DNA of 64,000 nt from Algoriphagus terrigena DSM 22685 (GCF_000429445.1 NZ_AUBW01000027.1:1-64000); one strand, 5' to 3'. Counted from the first letter of the stretch, positions 17,620 to 25,762 are shown. The notes: generated by a model from the letters alone, not told the origin. Translations and numbers: made by a program.

Positions 17620-17860
17620 TCCCACAGCTAGACTTACGGGCAGGCAGCGTGCAGGCAAAGGCATATCAATCCGCTACGGGTCCCATACTTCATTCGGACT
17701 TTGTACCGTCGCTCTACCGTCTGGCTACGGTCTGGGTATTGCCTCCGGCAATAGTATCCCGGTAAATACTCGGTAACCAAACCGCATCATCACTAAGGCC
17801 GCCTTCAGACGGCTGGGAAGTACCCAATAATTTGTTTTAACCTAAACATGACAACAACCT
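17620..17860. other. Intergenic with palindrome
   Basis: Contains the inverted repeat TATTGCC-TCC-GGCAATA near 17737-17753, similar in style to ATGCC-TCC-GGCAT near 18839. No gene. Confidence 0.45.
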
Positions 17861-18511
17861 ATGGCACAATTAAATCATCCTTTTATAGGCCGGATCTCAG
17901 GGAAACTGGGCAATCTGGTCATCTACCAGCTCAATGGGAAGACGGTAGTCCGTGAAAAACCACAATGGAAAAAGAGCTACCAGGCGACGGCACTCCAGCG
18001 CCTGTACCAGCAAAAATTTAAACTGGCGACCGCAGCGCTTCGTCCGCTGCTCAAAGTGTTGGATACAGGATATGGGGAATATGTGACCTCTACCCGAAAG
18101 GGATTTCATCTGGCACTGTCCCAAACGCTAAAATTCGCAATGCTTGAAACCCAAGGAACCGTCAGTGTGAATTATGAATCCATGTTGATTTCATCAGGGT
18201 TTGTGAGCCCGGTACTCAACCTTCAAACTGCCTGGGTCGGAACACGGGAGCTGAGTCTTCACTGGGAATCCCAGGGAAATCAGGGAAACGCCAGAGACTC
18301 TGATCTCAGCTGGATCGTGTTGTATAATCCGGATCAGGGGATAGTAGAGGAGTTTACTGGCGGAGCCTTTCGCAGAACCCAATCCCAGATCCTTACACTA
18401 TCCCCAAGACTCAATCTGGAAGGAACCTACCTGTACCTATCCTTTTATCGTCAACTAACCGGGAATAAAAGAAGGTTTTCAGACTCGGTATGTATCGCTC
18501 TGGAGACATAA
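17861..18511 (+). CDS. DUF6266 family protein
   Basis: The 216-residue protein starts MAQLNHPFIGRISGKLGNLV and continues IYQLNGKTVVREKP, the DUF6266 pattern (G-x-x-GKLGN-x-V-x-Y-x-x-NG-K-x-x-VR). No signal peptide or membrane segment. The N-terminal 110 residues are mixed; the C-terminal 100 are beta-rich (WVGTRELSLHWES, SWIVLYNPDQG) and resemble a fibronectin-like or tail-tube-like sandwich. The function of the family is unknown; its abundance, solitary domain and phage-like neighbours suggest a structural role. It is followed by about 1 kb of repeats before the second member of the module. Confidence 0.8.
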   Translation: MAQLNHPFIGRISGKLGNLVIYQLNGKTVVREKPQWKKSYQATALQRLYQQKFKLATAALRPLLKVLDTGYGEYVTSTRKGFHLALSQTLKFAMLETQGTVSVNYESMLISSGFVSPVLNLQTAWVGTRELSLHWESQGNQGNARDSDLSWIVLYNPDQGIVEEFTGGAFRRTQSQILTLSPRLNLEGTYLYLSFYRQLTGNKRRFSDSVCIALET

Positions 18512-18954
18512 AAACTTAGAAAGACAGGGATTCAGATAAATCTGGAATCAAGAGAAGATCAGAGGTTGTCTCCAAAGGCCTGATTATGTCAGGCCTTCAG
18601 CCTTTGTTCGCAGGAAATGGTAAAATCATTTGAATTACAAATTCTCAGACCATTCCGCCGCAAGCTCCCCTCTCTTTAAGGAGAGAGCCTGTCCCGAGAA
18701 GTGAAGCGGATCGGGAGGCTGGGGGTGAGGTTGACCTTCGGCATCGACTTTCCGGTCCTTTTATTCTTCTGCGCCGAGGTTGGAAAATCGGGCTCATTTT
18801 TTTACTCGGAGTTCAAACCCGGACTATTGTATCGGTCATGCCTCCGGCATTGCATAGTAAGGAATTCTACCGCTACCTATTTTTTCAGACGTAATCAAAT
18901 TCCTGGAAAATACCTTACTTAATCGGCGATGGTAGGGCCCTTCAGGATTTTCGG

Positions 18955-19049
18955 TTTTTGGTGCTGCGGAAAACCGTATAAAAAACAGGTTAGCTCTCGA
19001 GTGGGCGAGAGAGATCCACCTGTTTTTAGGTTTGAAGCAGCACCAAAAA
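18955..19049. repeat. 95-nt nested hairpin
   Basis: Three tiers pair perfectly: outer TTTTTGGTGCTGC (18955-18967) with GCAGCACCAAAAA (19037-19049); middle AAAAACAGGT with ACCTGTTTTT; inner CTCTCG with CGAGAG around AGTGGG. A transcript would fold into one long stem. Two other copies of the right half exist at 38.7-38.8 and 39.35-39.6 kb, where the left half is replaced. Confidence 0.8.
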
Positions 19050-19152
19050 TCCAATCGCCCATCAATACTGGTCTAGCAGAAAACACCACCGATTGGAAGT
19101 AAAGACTGAGGCCCGAAGTTTTTGGTTACTTTTTGCGTCAAAAAGTGACGAC
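19042..19152. repeat. Dispersed hairpin repeat, copy A
   Basis: Shares AAAAATCCAATCG, CACCACCGATTGGAAGTAAA and GACTGAGGCCCGAAG with copies at 38770-38880 and 39551-39663. All end in the stem ACTTTTTG/CAAAAAGT; here it is at 19128-19146 with loop CGT. Confidence 0.85.
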
Positions 19153-19325
19153 GGAAAAAATTAGAAAAGCCCTCAAAATTCTGCCAAAAAGACCAGAATT
19201 TCAAAATTTTTCAATTCATCTGCTCCGTTGTCCTGCTTCTCCAGAAGCAGGACTTTTAATCCTTTGCGACTTACCGTCTTTGCGAGAATTATTTTTGAGA
19301 AGAATCATTACTGAGGTGCCATGAA

Positions 19326-19356
19326 GGTCGGGAAGGTTGTTCCCGGCCTTTTTTTA
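19326..19356 (+). terminator. Rho-independent terminator
   Basis: Stem GGTCGGGAA (19326-19334), loop GGTTG, TTCCCGGCC (19340-19348), followed by a run of T. It precedes the second DUF6266-type gene and would insulate it from upstream repeats. Confidence 0.8.
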
Positions 19357-19488
19357 TTCAAAAACCACCTAATAACTAGAGCAAGAAGTGGCAAAGAGTG
19401 CAGAGAAAAGCAAGGAATGCATGTTTAGTTGATAATCATTTCGAAGGCTATCACCTTGGTGTCATGTTTCACCAAAACCCATATTACT

Positions 19489-20238
19489 ATGGCAAAACAA
19501 GCGAGTATAATTACACTGAAGGGGAGGGTCGGGAGACTTTCCTTTTACAAAACCAAGGATGGCTACCTGGCCCGGGAAAAGGGGGGCGTGGAGAAATCCA
19601 GGATCATGAATGATCCGAGATACGCCAGAACCCGGGAGAATATGCGGGAGTTCACCGACAATGCCAACTCCACCAAGTTGGTGAAGGATGCCCTTCGTCC
19701 GGTGATCTCCAAAGTCAGTGATCAACGCCTTGGTCTCCGGCTGAATCAGCAGATGATGAAAGTCCTCAAGTCAGATGCGGTAAGCGTCCGGGGAGAGCGG
19801 AAGGTGAAAAATGGCAACTGGAATTTGCTGGGAGGAATGGAGCTGAATATCCGTGCATCATTGTCAAAGACATTGATATTTAAATTCGATCCAGTGGATT
19901 CGCCTACCACTTGGCAGGTGGAGATTCCGGCGTTAGTGCCCAGTGATGAAATCGTTCATCCTGTAGATGCGCAGGGTTTTCGGATCACTGCGACAGGAGT
20001 AGGCTTGGATTTCGATGCAGGCACCCGTTCTATCGTCACTGCGACAACGGGAGTCCTTCCGGTTTCCGCGCCTGTAGAAGCCGCTGTGCTTTCCATTGAT
20101 AAGTCACAGTTGAGTGGTACCCACTTCCTGTTTGTATTGAGTGTAGAGTTTTACCTCACGGTCAATACTACGGATTACCACATGAACAACGGTGACCACA
20201 ATGCAGGAAAGATCCTGACTGCAACTACGACTGCCTAA
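19489..20238 (+). CDS. DUF6266-related tail-like structural protein candidate
   Basis: The protein has 249 residues from the ATG at 19489 (MAKQASIITLKGRVGRLSFY). The start KGRVGRLSFYKTKDGYLARE and GGVEKSRIMNDPRYARTREN is a pattern I know from many Bacteroidota genomes, where it is hypothetical and usually next to a DUF5675 gene. There is no signal peptide. Residues 1-110 are helical and basic; the rest is beta-rich with small residues, like a phage tube or secreted-particle subunit. Its stop overlaps the next start by one base (TAATG), so it is cotranscribed and probably translationally coupled with the DUF5675 gene. Structural function is inference only. Confidence 0.7.
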   Translation: MAKQASIITLKGRVGRLSFYKTKDGYLAREKGGVEKSRIMNDPRYARTRENMREFTDNANSTKLVKDALRPVISKVSDQRLGLRLNQQMMKVLKSDAVSVRGERKVKNGNWNLLGGMELNIRASLSKTLIFKFDPVDSPTTWQVEIPALVPSDEIVHPVDAQGFRITATGVGLDFDAGTRSIVTATTGVLPVSAPVEAAVLSIDKSQLSGTHFLFVLSVEFYLTVNTTDYHMNNGDHNAGKILTATTTA

Positions 20239-20666
20239 TGCGCCTGCTGCTAAAGCGGAGATACACTCCCCGGGGCACTCCGGGGAGGCTCTTCCTCGGC
20301 AACCGACAGCTGTGCTTCATCCGGGAGGCTCCGAAGTCCTGCTACGATCCCGATGTCCATTGTCTGGAAGAGGGAGTGTACGAACTGGAACCGGTGCACA
20401 CGGAGGCCGAGGGCTGGAGGATACAGGTAGGGGAAAGAGGCTGGATTCGTTCCCGGCCGCCGGACCATACTCCTGAAAAGGAGGAACTCTGTCCAGTCAC
20501 GGCTTACCGTGCAGACGGCACGCCGCTCTTTACCCGCCTGGCTTTCCTGAAGCTGTTGGACGAACTGTCATCAGTCTGGGAGCGGGGAGAGGTGGTTGAG
20601 TTGCAGGTGGTGTCAGTTGGCATTCCTTACGTCCTGGAATCGTGTCGGCAACCGTCCTATTCCTGA
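20238..20666 (+). CDS. DUF5675 family protein
   Basis: The 142-residue protein begins LLLKRRYTPRGTPGRLFLG and has CFIREAP, CLEEGVYELEPVHTE and a late WIRSRPPDHTP. The layout matches DUF5675 (start RTYFPxGTxGTLxxDG, then CxxxEGxY), a family found in phages and in phage-like islands. It is soluble and basic. The last 40 residues (TRLAFLKLLDELSSV) extend beyond the core. It sits between the tail-like protein and two small membrane proteins, which resembles a lysis or particle-release cassette, but no catalytic motif is visible. Confidence 0.7.
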   Translation: MRLLLKRRYTPRGTPGRLFLGNRQLCFIREAPKSCYDPDVHCLEEGVYELEPVHTEAEGWRIQVGERGWIRSRPPDHTPEKEELCPVTAYRADGTPLFTRLAFLKLLDELSSVWERGEVVELQVVSVGIPYVLESCRQPSYS

Positions 20667-20866
20667 GCATCCTGGGGGCCCTGGTGTCCCTGCTGCTCTC
20701 GGTGATCGCCTACTTTCTAAAGCTCCTGATTGAGGATTTTAGGCGGATGAGTACCGAACTGTCCCGGCTCAAGGAGTCGGTGATCCGGCTCGAATCCGAG
20801 CAGGTGGTGATCAAATCCCTGTTGGAGAAATACCGCGGCCAACTCAAAAGCAAGCGAAGCCAATAG
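20642..20866 (+). CDS. Small membrane protein with coiled coil
   Basis: The 74-residue product starts at a GTG inside the DUF5675 gene (25-base overlap). One hydrophobic segment (about residues 4-28, LFLSILGALVSLLLSVIAYF) is followed by an amphipathic heptad-rich helix (LIEDFRRMSTELSRLKESVI...) and a basic tail. This layout is typical of spanin/holin-accessory or phage XhlA-like proteins, which have a coiled coil plus one membrane helix. The overlap implies translational coupling. Function inferred from shape only. Confidence 0.6.
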   Translation: MSATVLFLSILGALVSLLLSVIAYFLKLLIEDFRRMSTELSRLKESVIRLESEQVVIKSLLEKYRGQLKSKRSQ

Positions 20867-21038
20867 GGTATTTGATATCCCGACTAGGGTCTATGGTCTC
20901 TCGACTCCTGACTCTTGATTCTTTTCTCTTTGCTTCGACTCCGCTCAGCATGACAGATTCTTGACTCTTGACTCTTGGCTCTTGGCTCTCGACTCTAGTC
21001 TCTTAACGCTTAACATCTTAACACTTAACAAATTCACT
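20867..21038. repeat. Low-complexity GACTCTTGACTCTTGG tract
   Basis: Degenerate tandem repeats of TCTTGACTC / TCTTGGCTC, preceded by GCTTCGACTCCGCTCAGCAT, a phrase I associate with intergenic repeats in Bacteroidota. It leads directly into the holin-like gene. Confidence 0.65.
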
Positions 21039-21290
21039 ATGAACATACTAAGCGAAGTAAAAAACCGGGCCTTGGCCCCAACCCCTCCTTTCTTCCAGTT
21101 GCTGAAGAAGGCAGGACTATTGATCGCCGCCATCGGCACGGCAATGTTGACCGCACCGGGAGAAGTACCCGAGATCCTCATGGCCTATGCAGGCCATGCA
21201 GTGACGGCAGGCACCATCCTGATCAGCATCTGCCAGCTCACCGTCGATGAAACCCGACTGGAGGAAAAGCTGCTGCAGGCAGTGAAGTAA
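21039..21290 (+). CDS. Holin-like small membrane protein
   Basis: The 83-residue protein is called from the ATG at 21039 (MNILSEVKNRALAPTPPFFQ). It has an N-terminal amphipathic part and two hydrophobic segments (about residues 24-42 and 50-70) separated by a short turn with Pro-Gly, then a charged C-terminus (VDETRLEEKLLQAVK). Size and topology resemble class II holins. It is the last gene of the 17.4-21.3 kb module and is followed by a terminator. A holin role is a hypothesis based on shape and neighbours. Confidence 0.6.
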   Translation: MNILSEVKNRALAPTPPFFQLLKKAGLLIAAIGTAMLTAPGEVPEILMAYAGHAVTAGTILISICQLTVDETRLEEKLLQAVK

Positions 21291-21312
21291 ACCTGTAAAG
21301 CCTTACTAATCG

Positions 21313-21345
21313 AAACCCGGGCAGGAGTCTTGTCCGGGTTTTTTT
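21313..21345 (+). terminator. Rho-independent terminator
   Basis: Stem AAACCCGG / CCGGGTTT around about 12 nt, followed by T5-G-TTG. It closes the DUF6266/DUF5675/holin-like module. Confidence 0.8.
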
Positions 21346-21595
21346 GTTGTGTTTGATCCGGGTTTTGGGCATCCGCTTGCTGATATCTTGAAATCAGAGT
21401 GGAAGTGTACCTGAATTACGGGACCCGGATAGAGAAGCCTTCCCTCGGTCTAATGGAACATCGCGAATTCAAAAAAAACAGAGTTGGGTAAGATTAGCTT
21501 TTCAGCCTAAATTCATCCGGGCAACAAACGGTACAGGCAGACGCCTCAAACCCACTTCCATGTTTCTCACCTTTCAACCTTAAGTTTAATTCTGT
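21346..21595. other. Intergenic before the chromate operon
   Basis: No gene. It presumably holds the promoter of the ChrB-AraC gene; no clear operator palindrome was seen. Confidence 0.4.
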
Positions 21596-22450
21596 ATGAG
21601 ATGGATTACCCGCGAACGTCCCAAGATTGACCGAATCGCCTGTCCCTGGCTGATCAGGCGTTTTGTGGACCAGGAAGCGGAGTTCATCTATGTCCCGTTT
21701 GAGGAGGTGATTCCAAAATCCAAGGAGTTTGATGCCATTCCTTTTGACCTGCCCGGTGTGGAGTACACGCATTACGGGGATGAATGCACCTTTGACTATA
21801 TTGTCAAAAAGCATAAGCTGGATGATCCCGCTTTGAAAGTGATGGCCGTCATCGTTCGCGGGGCCGATACGGACCGCCACGACCTTGCCAGCCAATCCTC
21901 GGGACTTTGGGCAATATCCGCAGGCTTGTCACACAATGTGAAAGATGATAGTCTGCTCCTCGAAAAAGGAATGATGGTCTATGATGCCTTGTACAGCTGG
22001 GCAAAATATCTTCAGAACGAAAAGCACACCCAAAACCCGATCGAAAACCTCTTGCTGGATGTCTACAAGAAATTTCTCAAACACAAATCCGGTAAAATAC
22101 CGGAGTGGGCGAAAGAATTGAAGGACATAATTCAGGACCAGATTGACACCAATCTGTCGCTGAGTTTGAGGGAGCTTTCCGAAAGTCTGAATGTCCATCC
22201 CAGTTATCTGTCGCGGGAGTTTTCCAAGTATTTTGACGACTTGTCCTTTGGTGACTACATCCGCAAACTCCGGATAGAAAAATCAATCATCCTGCTCGAC
22301 GATCCCAAACACACCCTTGCAGAAATCGCCTACCTCACGGGATTCTCTGATCAAAGCCACTTCAACCGGATTTTTAAAAAATATACCGGCAAAAATCCAT
22401 CCGAATACCGGAAAAGTTTGCTGAAAAGTAAAACGGATACAAACCGGTAA
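21596..22450 (+). CDS. ChrB-domain / AraC fusion, likely chromate-responsive regulator
   Basis: The 284-residue protein has two parts. Residues 1-135 are a ChrB-type domain (WITRERPKIDRIACPWLIRR, FDAIPFDLPGVEYTH, TFDYIVKKHKL, AVIVRGADTDR, SGLWAISAGLSH). Residues about 180-280 are an AraC DNA-binding domain (SLSLRELSESLNVHPSYLSR, then HTLAEIAYLTGFSDQSHFNR and KKYTGKNPSEYR). In proteobacteria ChrB senses chromate and controls chrA. Fusion to AraC suggests a one-component chromate sensor. A second ChrB domain and chrA follow at once, so it probably controls this operon. Confidence 0.88.
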   Translation: MRWITRERPKIDRIACPWLIRRFVDQEAEFIYVPFEEVIPKSKEFDAIPFDLPGVEYTHYGDECTFDYIVKKHKLDDPALKVMAVIVRGADTDRHDLASQSSGLWAISAGLSHNVKDDSLLLEKGMMVYDALYSWAKYLQNEKHTQNPIENLLLDVYKKFLKHKSGKIPEWAKELKDIIQDQIDTNLSLSLRELSESLNVHPSYLSREFSKYFDDLSFGDYIRKLRIEKSIILLDDPKHTLAEIAYLTGFSDQSHFNRIFKKYTGKNPSEYRKSLLKSKTDTNR

Positions 22451-22511
22451 ATTCTGTTCTATTTCCCCATTGTTTCTATTTGTAGCCTTGTACGGTTAAA
22501 CCGTGCAGACT

Positions 22512-22964
22512 ATGAAATGGATCACCCGTGAACGCCCCAAGATCGACCGGATCGCCTGTCCCTGGCTGATCAGGAACTTTGTGGACCACAAAGCTAAGTT
22601 CATCTATGTTCCCAAGGAAGATGTCTTTGCGAAAGCCGAGGAACTGGATGCCATTCCTTATGACATTCCGGGAGCTGAATATTCCCATGAAGGCGAATTC
22701 TGCACCTTTGATTACATCATCAGACGGCATCAACTGGCCGATCCTGCACTTGATCAGATTGCATTGATCGTCCGCGGAGCAGATACGGACAGATTTGATC
22801 TGGCTCCACAAGCCGCGGGACTCTGGGCAATATCTGCCGGACTTTCCCACAATATCAAAGACGATCATGAACAGCTTGTCCTTGGGATGAAGATCTACGA
22901 TGCCCTCTACAGCTGGGCAAGATATGTCCACAATGAAAAACACACTTGGTCATCTAAAATCTGA
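22512..22964 (+). CDS. chrB: Stand-alone ChrB domain protein
   Basis: The 150-residue protein (MKWITRERPKIDRIACPWLI...) is strongly similar to the first half of the preceding fusion gene, including DRIACPWLIR, FDYIIRRHQLADPAL, LIVRGADTDRFDL and AGLWAISAGLSHNIKDD. It ends shortly after the domain (EKHTWSSKI), without the AraC part. The pair looks like a tandem duplication with loss or gain of the DNA-binding part. Five bases separate its stop from the chrA start. It may sense or chelate chromate or modulate the regulator; this is inferred. Confidence 0.88.
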   Translation: MKWITRERPKIDRIACPWLIRNFVDHKAKFIYVPKEDVFAKAEELDAIPYDIPGAEYSHEGEFCTFDYIIRRHQLADPALDQIALIVRGADTDRFDLAPQAAGLWAISAGLSHNIKDDHEQLVLGMKIYDALYSWARYVHNEKHTWSSKI

Positions 22965-22969
22965 AACAC

Positions 22970-24106
22970 ATGCCTGTTTACTCATTAAAGGATTTAATCA
23001 TCTACTTTTTAAAGCTGGGCACCTGGGGATTCGGAGGACCTGTGGCTTTGGTGGGTTACATGCACCGCGATTTGGTCAGCAATAAAAAATGGATCAGCGA
23101 GGATGATTACAAGGAAGGACTCGCGCTTTCCCAGCTTGCCCCCGGGCCACTTGCCGCACAGCTTTCGATTTATCTGGGATTCGTTCATTACCGTTTGTTG
23201 GGCGCCACCTTGGTAGGAATTGCCTTCGTACTTCCTTCGTTTTTTATGGTTTTGGCGATCGGATATGCCTATGTATCCTATGGCGGCCTTCCCTGGATGC
23301 AGGCGGTGTTTTATGGAGTGGGCGCTGCAGTGATTGGGATCATTGCGATGAGCAGTTACAAACTCACCCTCAAGAGCATAGGGAATGACAAACTGTTGTG
23401 GGTAATATTCATTGCATTGGCTGTTACTACTTTTATCACCGAAGAAGAAATTTTGTGGGTAATCCTGTTGGCTGGAGTGGCTGTCTGGTTTGCCAAAGCC
23501 CCGCCAAGATGGATGGCCTCAGGTGCTAATGGAATTTTTCCCATCATGTTCTTACAGCTTCAACCGATCGCGACAGAATCCAAACTTTGGGAGATCGCCT
23601 GGTTCTTTACCAAAGCAGGGGCTTTTGTCTTTGGTAGCGGACTTGCCATCGTTCCTTTCCTGTACGGCGGGGTGGTGAAGGAATACGAATGGCTGAACGA
23701 ACAACAGTTTCTCGATGCGGTGGCGGTGGCCATGATCACACCAGGTCCGGTAGTGATCACCGTGGGATTCATCGGCTATCTGGTAGCGGGTGTCCCGGGT
23801 GCCTGTGTAGCTGCGTTGGCCACCTTTCTTCCCTGTTACCTTTTCACCGTGATTCCGGCTCCCTACTTTAAAAAGTACGGCAAGAACCCCGCGATCAAAG
23901 CATTTGTGGATGGGGTAACTGCCGCAGCTATTGGCGCTATTGCGGGTGCTGTGTTGGTATTGGGCAAGAGGACATTGACCGATCTGCCGACTGTGCTTAT
24001 CGCCTTGACCACCATCGCTATATTATTTAGGTTTAAAAAACTCCAAGAGCCACTGATCATCGCCGTGGCCGCCCTAATCGGGATCACATTAAAACTCCTA
24101 CTATAA
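22970..24106 (+). CDS. chrA: Chromate transporter ChrA (CHR family)
   Basis: The 378-residue integral membrane protein has two homologous halves. The first opens with FLKLGTWGFGGPVALVGYMH and SQLAPGPLAAQLSIYLG, the second with FFTKAGAFVFGSGLAIVPFL and AVAMITPGPVVITVGFIGYL. These paired G-F-G-G-P and APGP/TPGP motifs define long-chain CHR transporters, which export chromate using the proton motive force. About ten hydrophobic segments are visible. It is the last intact gene of the chromate operon. Confidence 0.95.
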   Translation: MPVYSLKDLIIYFLKLGTWGFGGPVALVGYMHRDLVSNKKWISEDDYKEGLALSQLAPGPLAAQLSIYLGFVHYRLLGATLVGIAFVLPSFFMVLAIGYAYVSYGGLPWMQAVFYGVGAAVIGIIAMSSYKLTLKSIGNDKLLWVIFIALAVTTFITEEEILWVILLAGVAVWFAKAPPRWMASGANGIFPIMFLQLQPIATESKLWEIAWFFTKAGAFVFGSGLAIVPFLYGGVVKEYEWLNEQQFLDAVAVAMITPGPVVITVGFIGYLVAGVPGACVAALATFLPCYLFTVIPAPYFKKYGKNPAIKAFVDGVTAAAIGAIAGAVLVLGKRTLTDLPTVLIALTTIAILFRFKKLQEPLIIAVAALIGITLKLLL

Positions 24107-24189
24107 ACCGCAAAGACTTTCTCAAGAAAACAGCCATCAAAGGAGGCGCTTCAATCCTCTCAAGCGGCAAGGCTTCCTCCGCTATCTAA
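24103..24189 (+). pseudogene. Remnant start of an exported (Tat-type) protein
   Basis: Overlapping the chrA stop, a short frame reads NRKDFLKKTAIKGGASILSS and then stops at 24187-24189. The RKDFLKK start and small-residue stretch are like twin-arginine signal peptides. In chromate operons of Bacteroidota, as I recall, chrA is often followed by such an exported redox enzyme. Its first codon is ATA and it ends after 28 codons, so this is a relic. Confidence 0.5.
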
Positions 24190-24310
24190 ACGCCTCACCT
24201 CATTCCCACAAGCTCCGCTAGCGGAAGTAGAAGATTTTTTTTGGTGGAAAAGGTGGCCTTTGATGAGCTGGCAAGCATGTTGACCCGCGGTTAAGTGTGG
24301 TTAGAAAATA

Positions 24311-24333
24311 ATTCCTACAAAACAGGTAGGAAT
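24311..24333. promoter_or_regulatory. Inverted repeat upstream of metY
   Basis: ATTCCTAC (24311-24318) and GTAGGAAT (24326-24333) are perfect 8-bp arms around AAAACAG, followed by a T-rich tract. It lies 58 bp before the metY start. It could be an operator or a weak terminator; no SAM riboswitch features were seen. Confidence 0.5.
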
Positions 24334-24390
24334 ACTTGTCTTTTTATTTTTGATTCATTAACCTTGTTACATCATTAACCACTCTATACT

Positions 24391-25725
24391 ATGCCAACTC
24401 AAGATTATCGATTTGAAACGCTCCAGCTGCATGCCGGACAGGAGCCGGACAAAGCCACCAATTCCAGGGCAGTTCCTATCTATCAGACCACCAGCTATGT
24501 GTTTAACAATGCGGAGCATGGGGCAAATCTTTTTGCGCTAAAGGAATTTGGAAACATCTACACCCGGATCATGAATCCAACGACGGATGTTTTTGAAAAG
24601 CGGATTGCAGCCCTGGAAGGTGGGGTAGCAGCTGTGGCGGTAGCCTCCGGGCAGGCGGCACAGTTTATCGCGCTAAACAATATCCTGGAGGCTGAAGACA
24701 ATTTCGTGACCACATCTTTGCTGTATGGCGGAACTTACAACCAGTTCAAGGTGGCATTTAAGCGGCTGGGGATCGAGGCCAGGTTTGCAGACGGAGACAG
24801 TCCGGCTTCCATTTCTTCCCTGATTGATGGCAACACCAAGGCGATCTATCTGGAGACGATTGGTAATCCCGGGTTTAATATTCCGGATTTTGAGGAGATC
24901 TCCACCATTGCAAAGTTTCACGGTATTCCATTAGTGGTCGACAATACCTTTGGTGCCGGTGGATACCTCTTCAGGCCGATAGATCATGGAGCCAATGTGG
25001 TGGTGGAGTCTGCGACCAAATGGATTGGGGGACATGGTACATCCATCGGAGGAGTAATCGTGGATGCAGGAAACTTCAATTGGGGCAACGGGAAATTCAG
25101 ACAGTTTACTGAGCCTTCTGAGGGCTACCATGGCCTGGTATTCTGGGATGTTTTCGGGGAAGGAAACTCGCTTGGTTTGCCCAACATTGCCTTTGCGATC
25201 AGAGCCAGGGTAGAAGGCCTGAGAGATTTCGGACCGGCGCTCAGCCCTTTCAATTCTTTTCTTTTGCTCCAGGGCTTGGAAACCCTTTCACTTCGGGTTC
25301 AGCGGATCTCTGACAACGCCTATAATCTGGCAAAATGGCTGGAAAACCACCCGCTGGTGGAATCGGTAAACTATCCCGGCTTGAAGAGCAGCCCTCATTA
25401 TGAACTCGGGAAAAAATACCTCAGAAACGGTGCCGGAGGTGTGCTGAGTTTCCAGGTCATCGGCGGAACTGAAGCGGGCAACAAACTGATCGACAGTCTG
25501 AAACTGGTCAATCATCTGGCCAATGTCGGGGATTCAAAGACACTGATCATCCAACCGGCAGCCACCACCCACCAGCAGCTTTCCGATGCCGAGCAAATCG
25601 CTGCCGGGGTAAAGCCAGGCTTGGTGAGAGTTTCGGTAGGGATCGAACACATTGATGATATCCGTGCAGATTTCCAGCAGGCATTTAACCAGGTGGAAGA
25701 GCACATAAGCCTCTACATCAACTAG
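24391..25725 (+). CDS. metY: O-acetylhomoserine sulfhydrylase
   Basis: The 444-residue enzyme belongs to the PLP-dependent Cys/Met metabolism family. It opens RFETLQLHAGQEPDKATNSR, has YQTTSYVF and GNIYTRIMNPTTDVFEKRIA (phosphate-binding Tyr/Arg), VVDNTFGAGGYLFRPIDHGA with the PLP-pairing Asp, and the Schiff-base Lys210 in SATKWIGGHG. The C-terminal part carries SVGIEHIDDI. The length is typical of O-acetylhomoserine sulfhydrylases (about 430), longer than cystathionine gamma-synthases. It forms homocysteine from O-acetylhomoserine and sulfide. Next to it is an alpha/beta hydrolase of unknown substrate; no other methionine gene is nearby. Confidence 0.95.
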   Translation: MPTQDYRFETLQLHAGQEPDKATNSRAVPIYQTTSYVFNNAEHGANLFALKEFGNIYTRIMNPTTDVFEKRIAALEGGVAAVAVASGQAAQFIALNNILEAEDNFVTTSLLYGGTYNQFKVAFKRLGIEARFADGDSPASISSLIDGNTKAIYLETIGNPGFNIPDFEEISTIAKFHGIPLVVDNTFGAGGYLFRPIDHGANVVVESATKWIGGHGTSIGGVIVDAGNFNWGNGKFRQFTEPSEGYHGLVFWDVFGEGNSLGLPNIAFAIRARVEGLRDFGPALSPFNSFLLLQGLETLSLRVQRISDNAYNLAKWLENHPLVESVNYPGLKSSPHYELGKKYLRNGAGGVLSFQVIGGTEAGNKLIDSLKLVNHLANVGDSKTLIIQPAATTHQQLSDAEQIAAGVKPGLVRVSVGIEHIDDIRADFQQAFNQVEEHISLYIN

Positions 25726-25734
25726 TGCTTTGAA

Positions 25735-25762
25735 ACCTCTTTCCCGGAAGAGGTAATTTTTG
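25735..25762 (+). terminator. Terminator-like hairpin after metY
   Basis: ACCTCTT (25735-25741) pairs with AAGAGGT (25748-25754) around TCCCGG, followed by AATTTTTG. It lies between metY and the hydrolase, so the two may not be fully cotranscribed. Confidence 0.6.

Larger units (their letters stand above)
18512..19488. other. Repeat-rich intergenic region inside the DUF6266 module
   Basis: No gene supported. It holds a CTTTAAGGAGAGAGCCTGTC-type dispersed repeat (18656-18735), a long nested hairpin (18955-19049), a repeat copy shared with 38.8 and 39.6 kb (19042-19152), the GTTGTCCTGCTTCTC-type piece (19224-19255) and a rho-independent terminator (19326-19356). Confidence 0.65.

Noticed and set aside
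18955..19356. Possible CRISPR-like repeats
   Set aside because: Repeats are dispersed palindromes at irregular spacing without unique spacers; no cas genes.
20867..21038. Minisatellite as possible origin or recombination site
   Set aside because: The tract is a degenerate low-complexity repeat of a kind common between Bacteroidota genes; nothing else supports an origin.
24190..24390. SAM riboswitch upstream of metY
   Set aside because: Only a single 8-bp inverted repeat and a T-rich tract were seen; the conserved multi-stem core was not recognisable.
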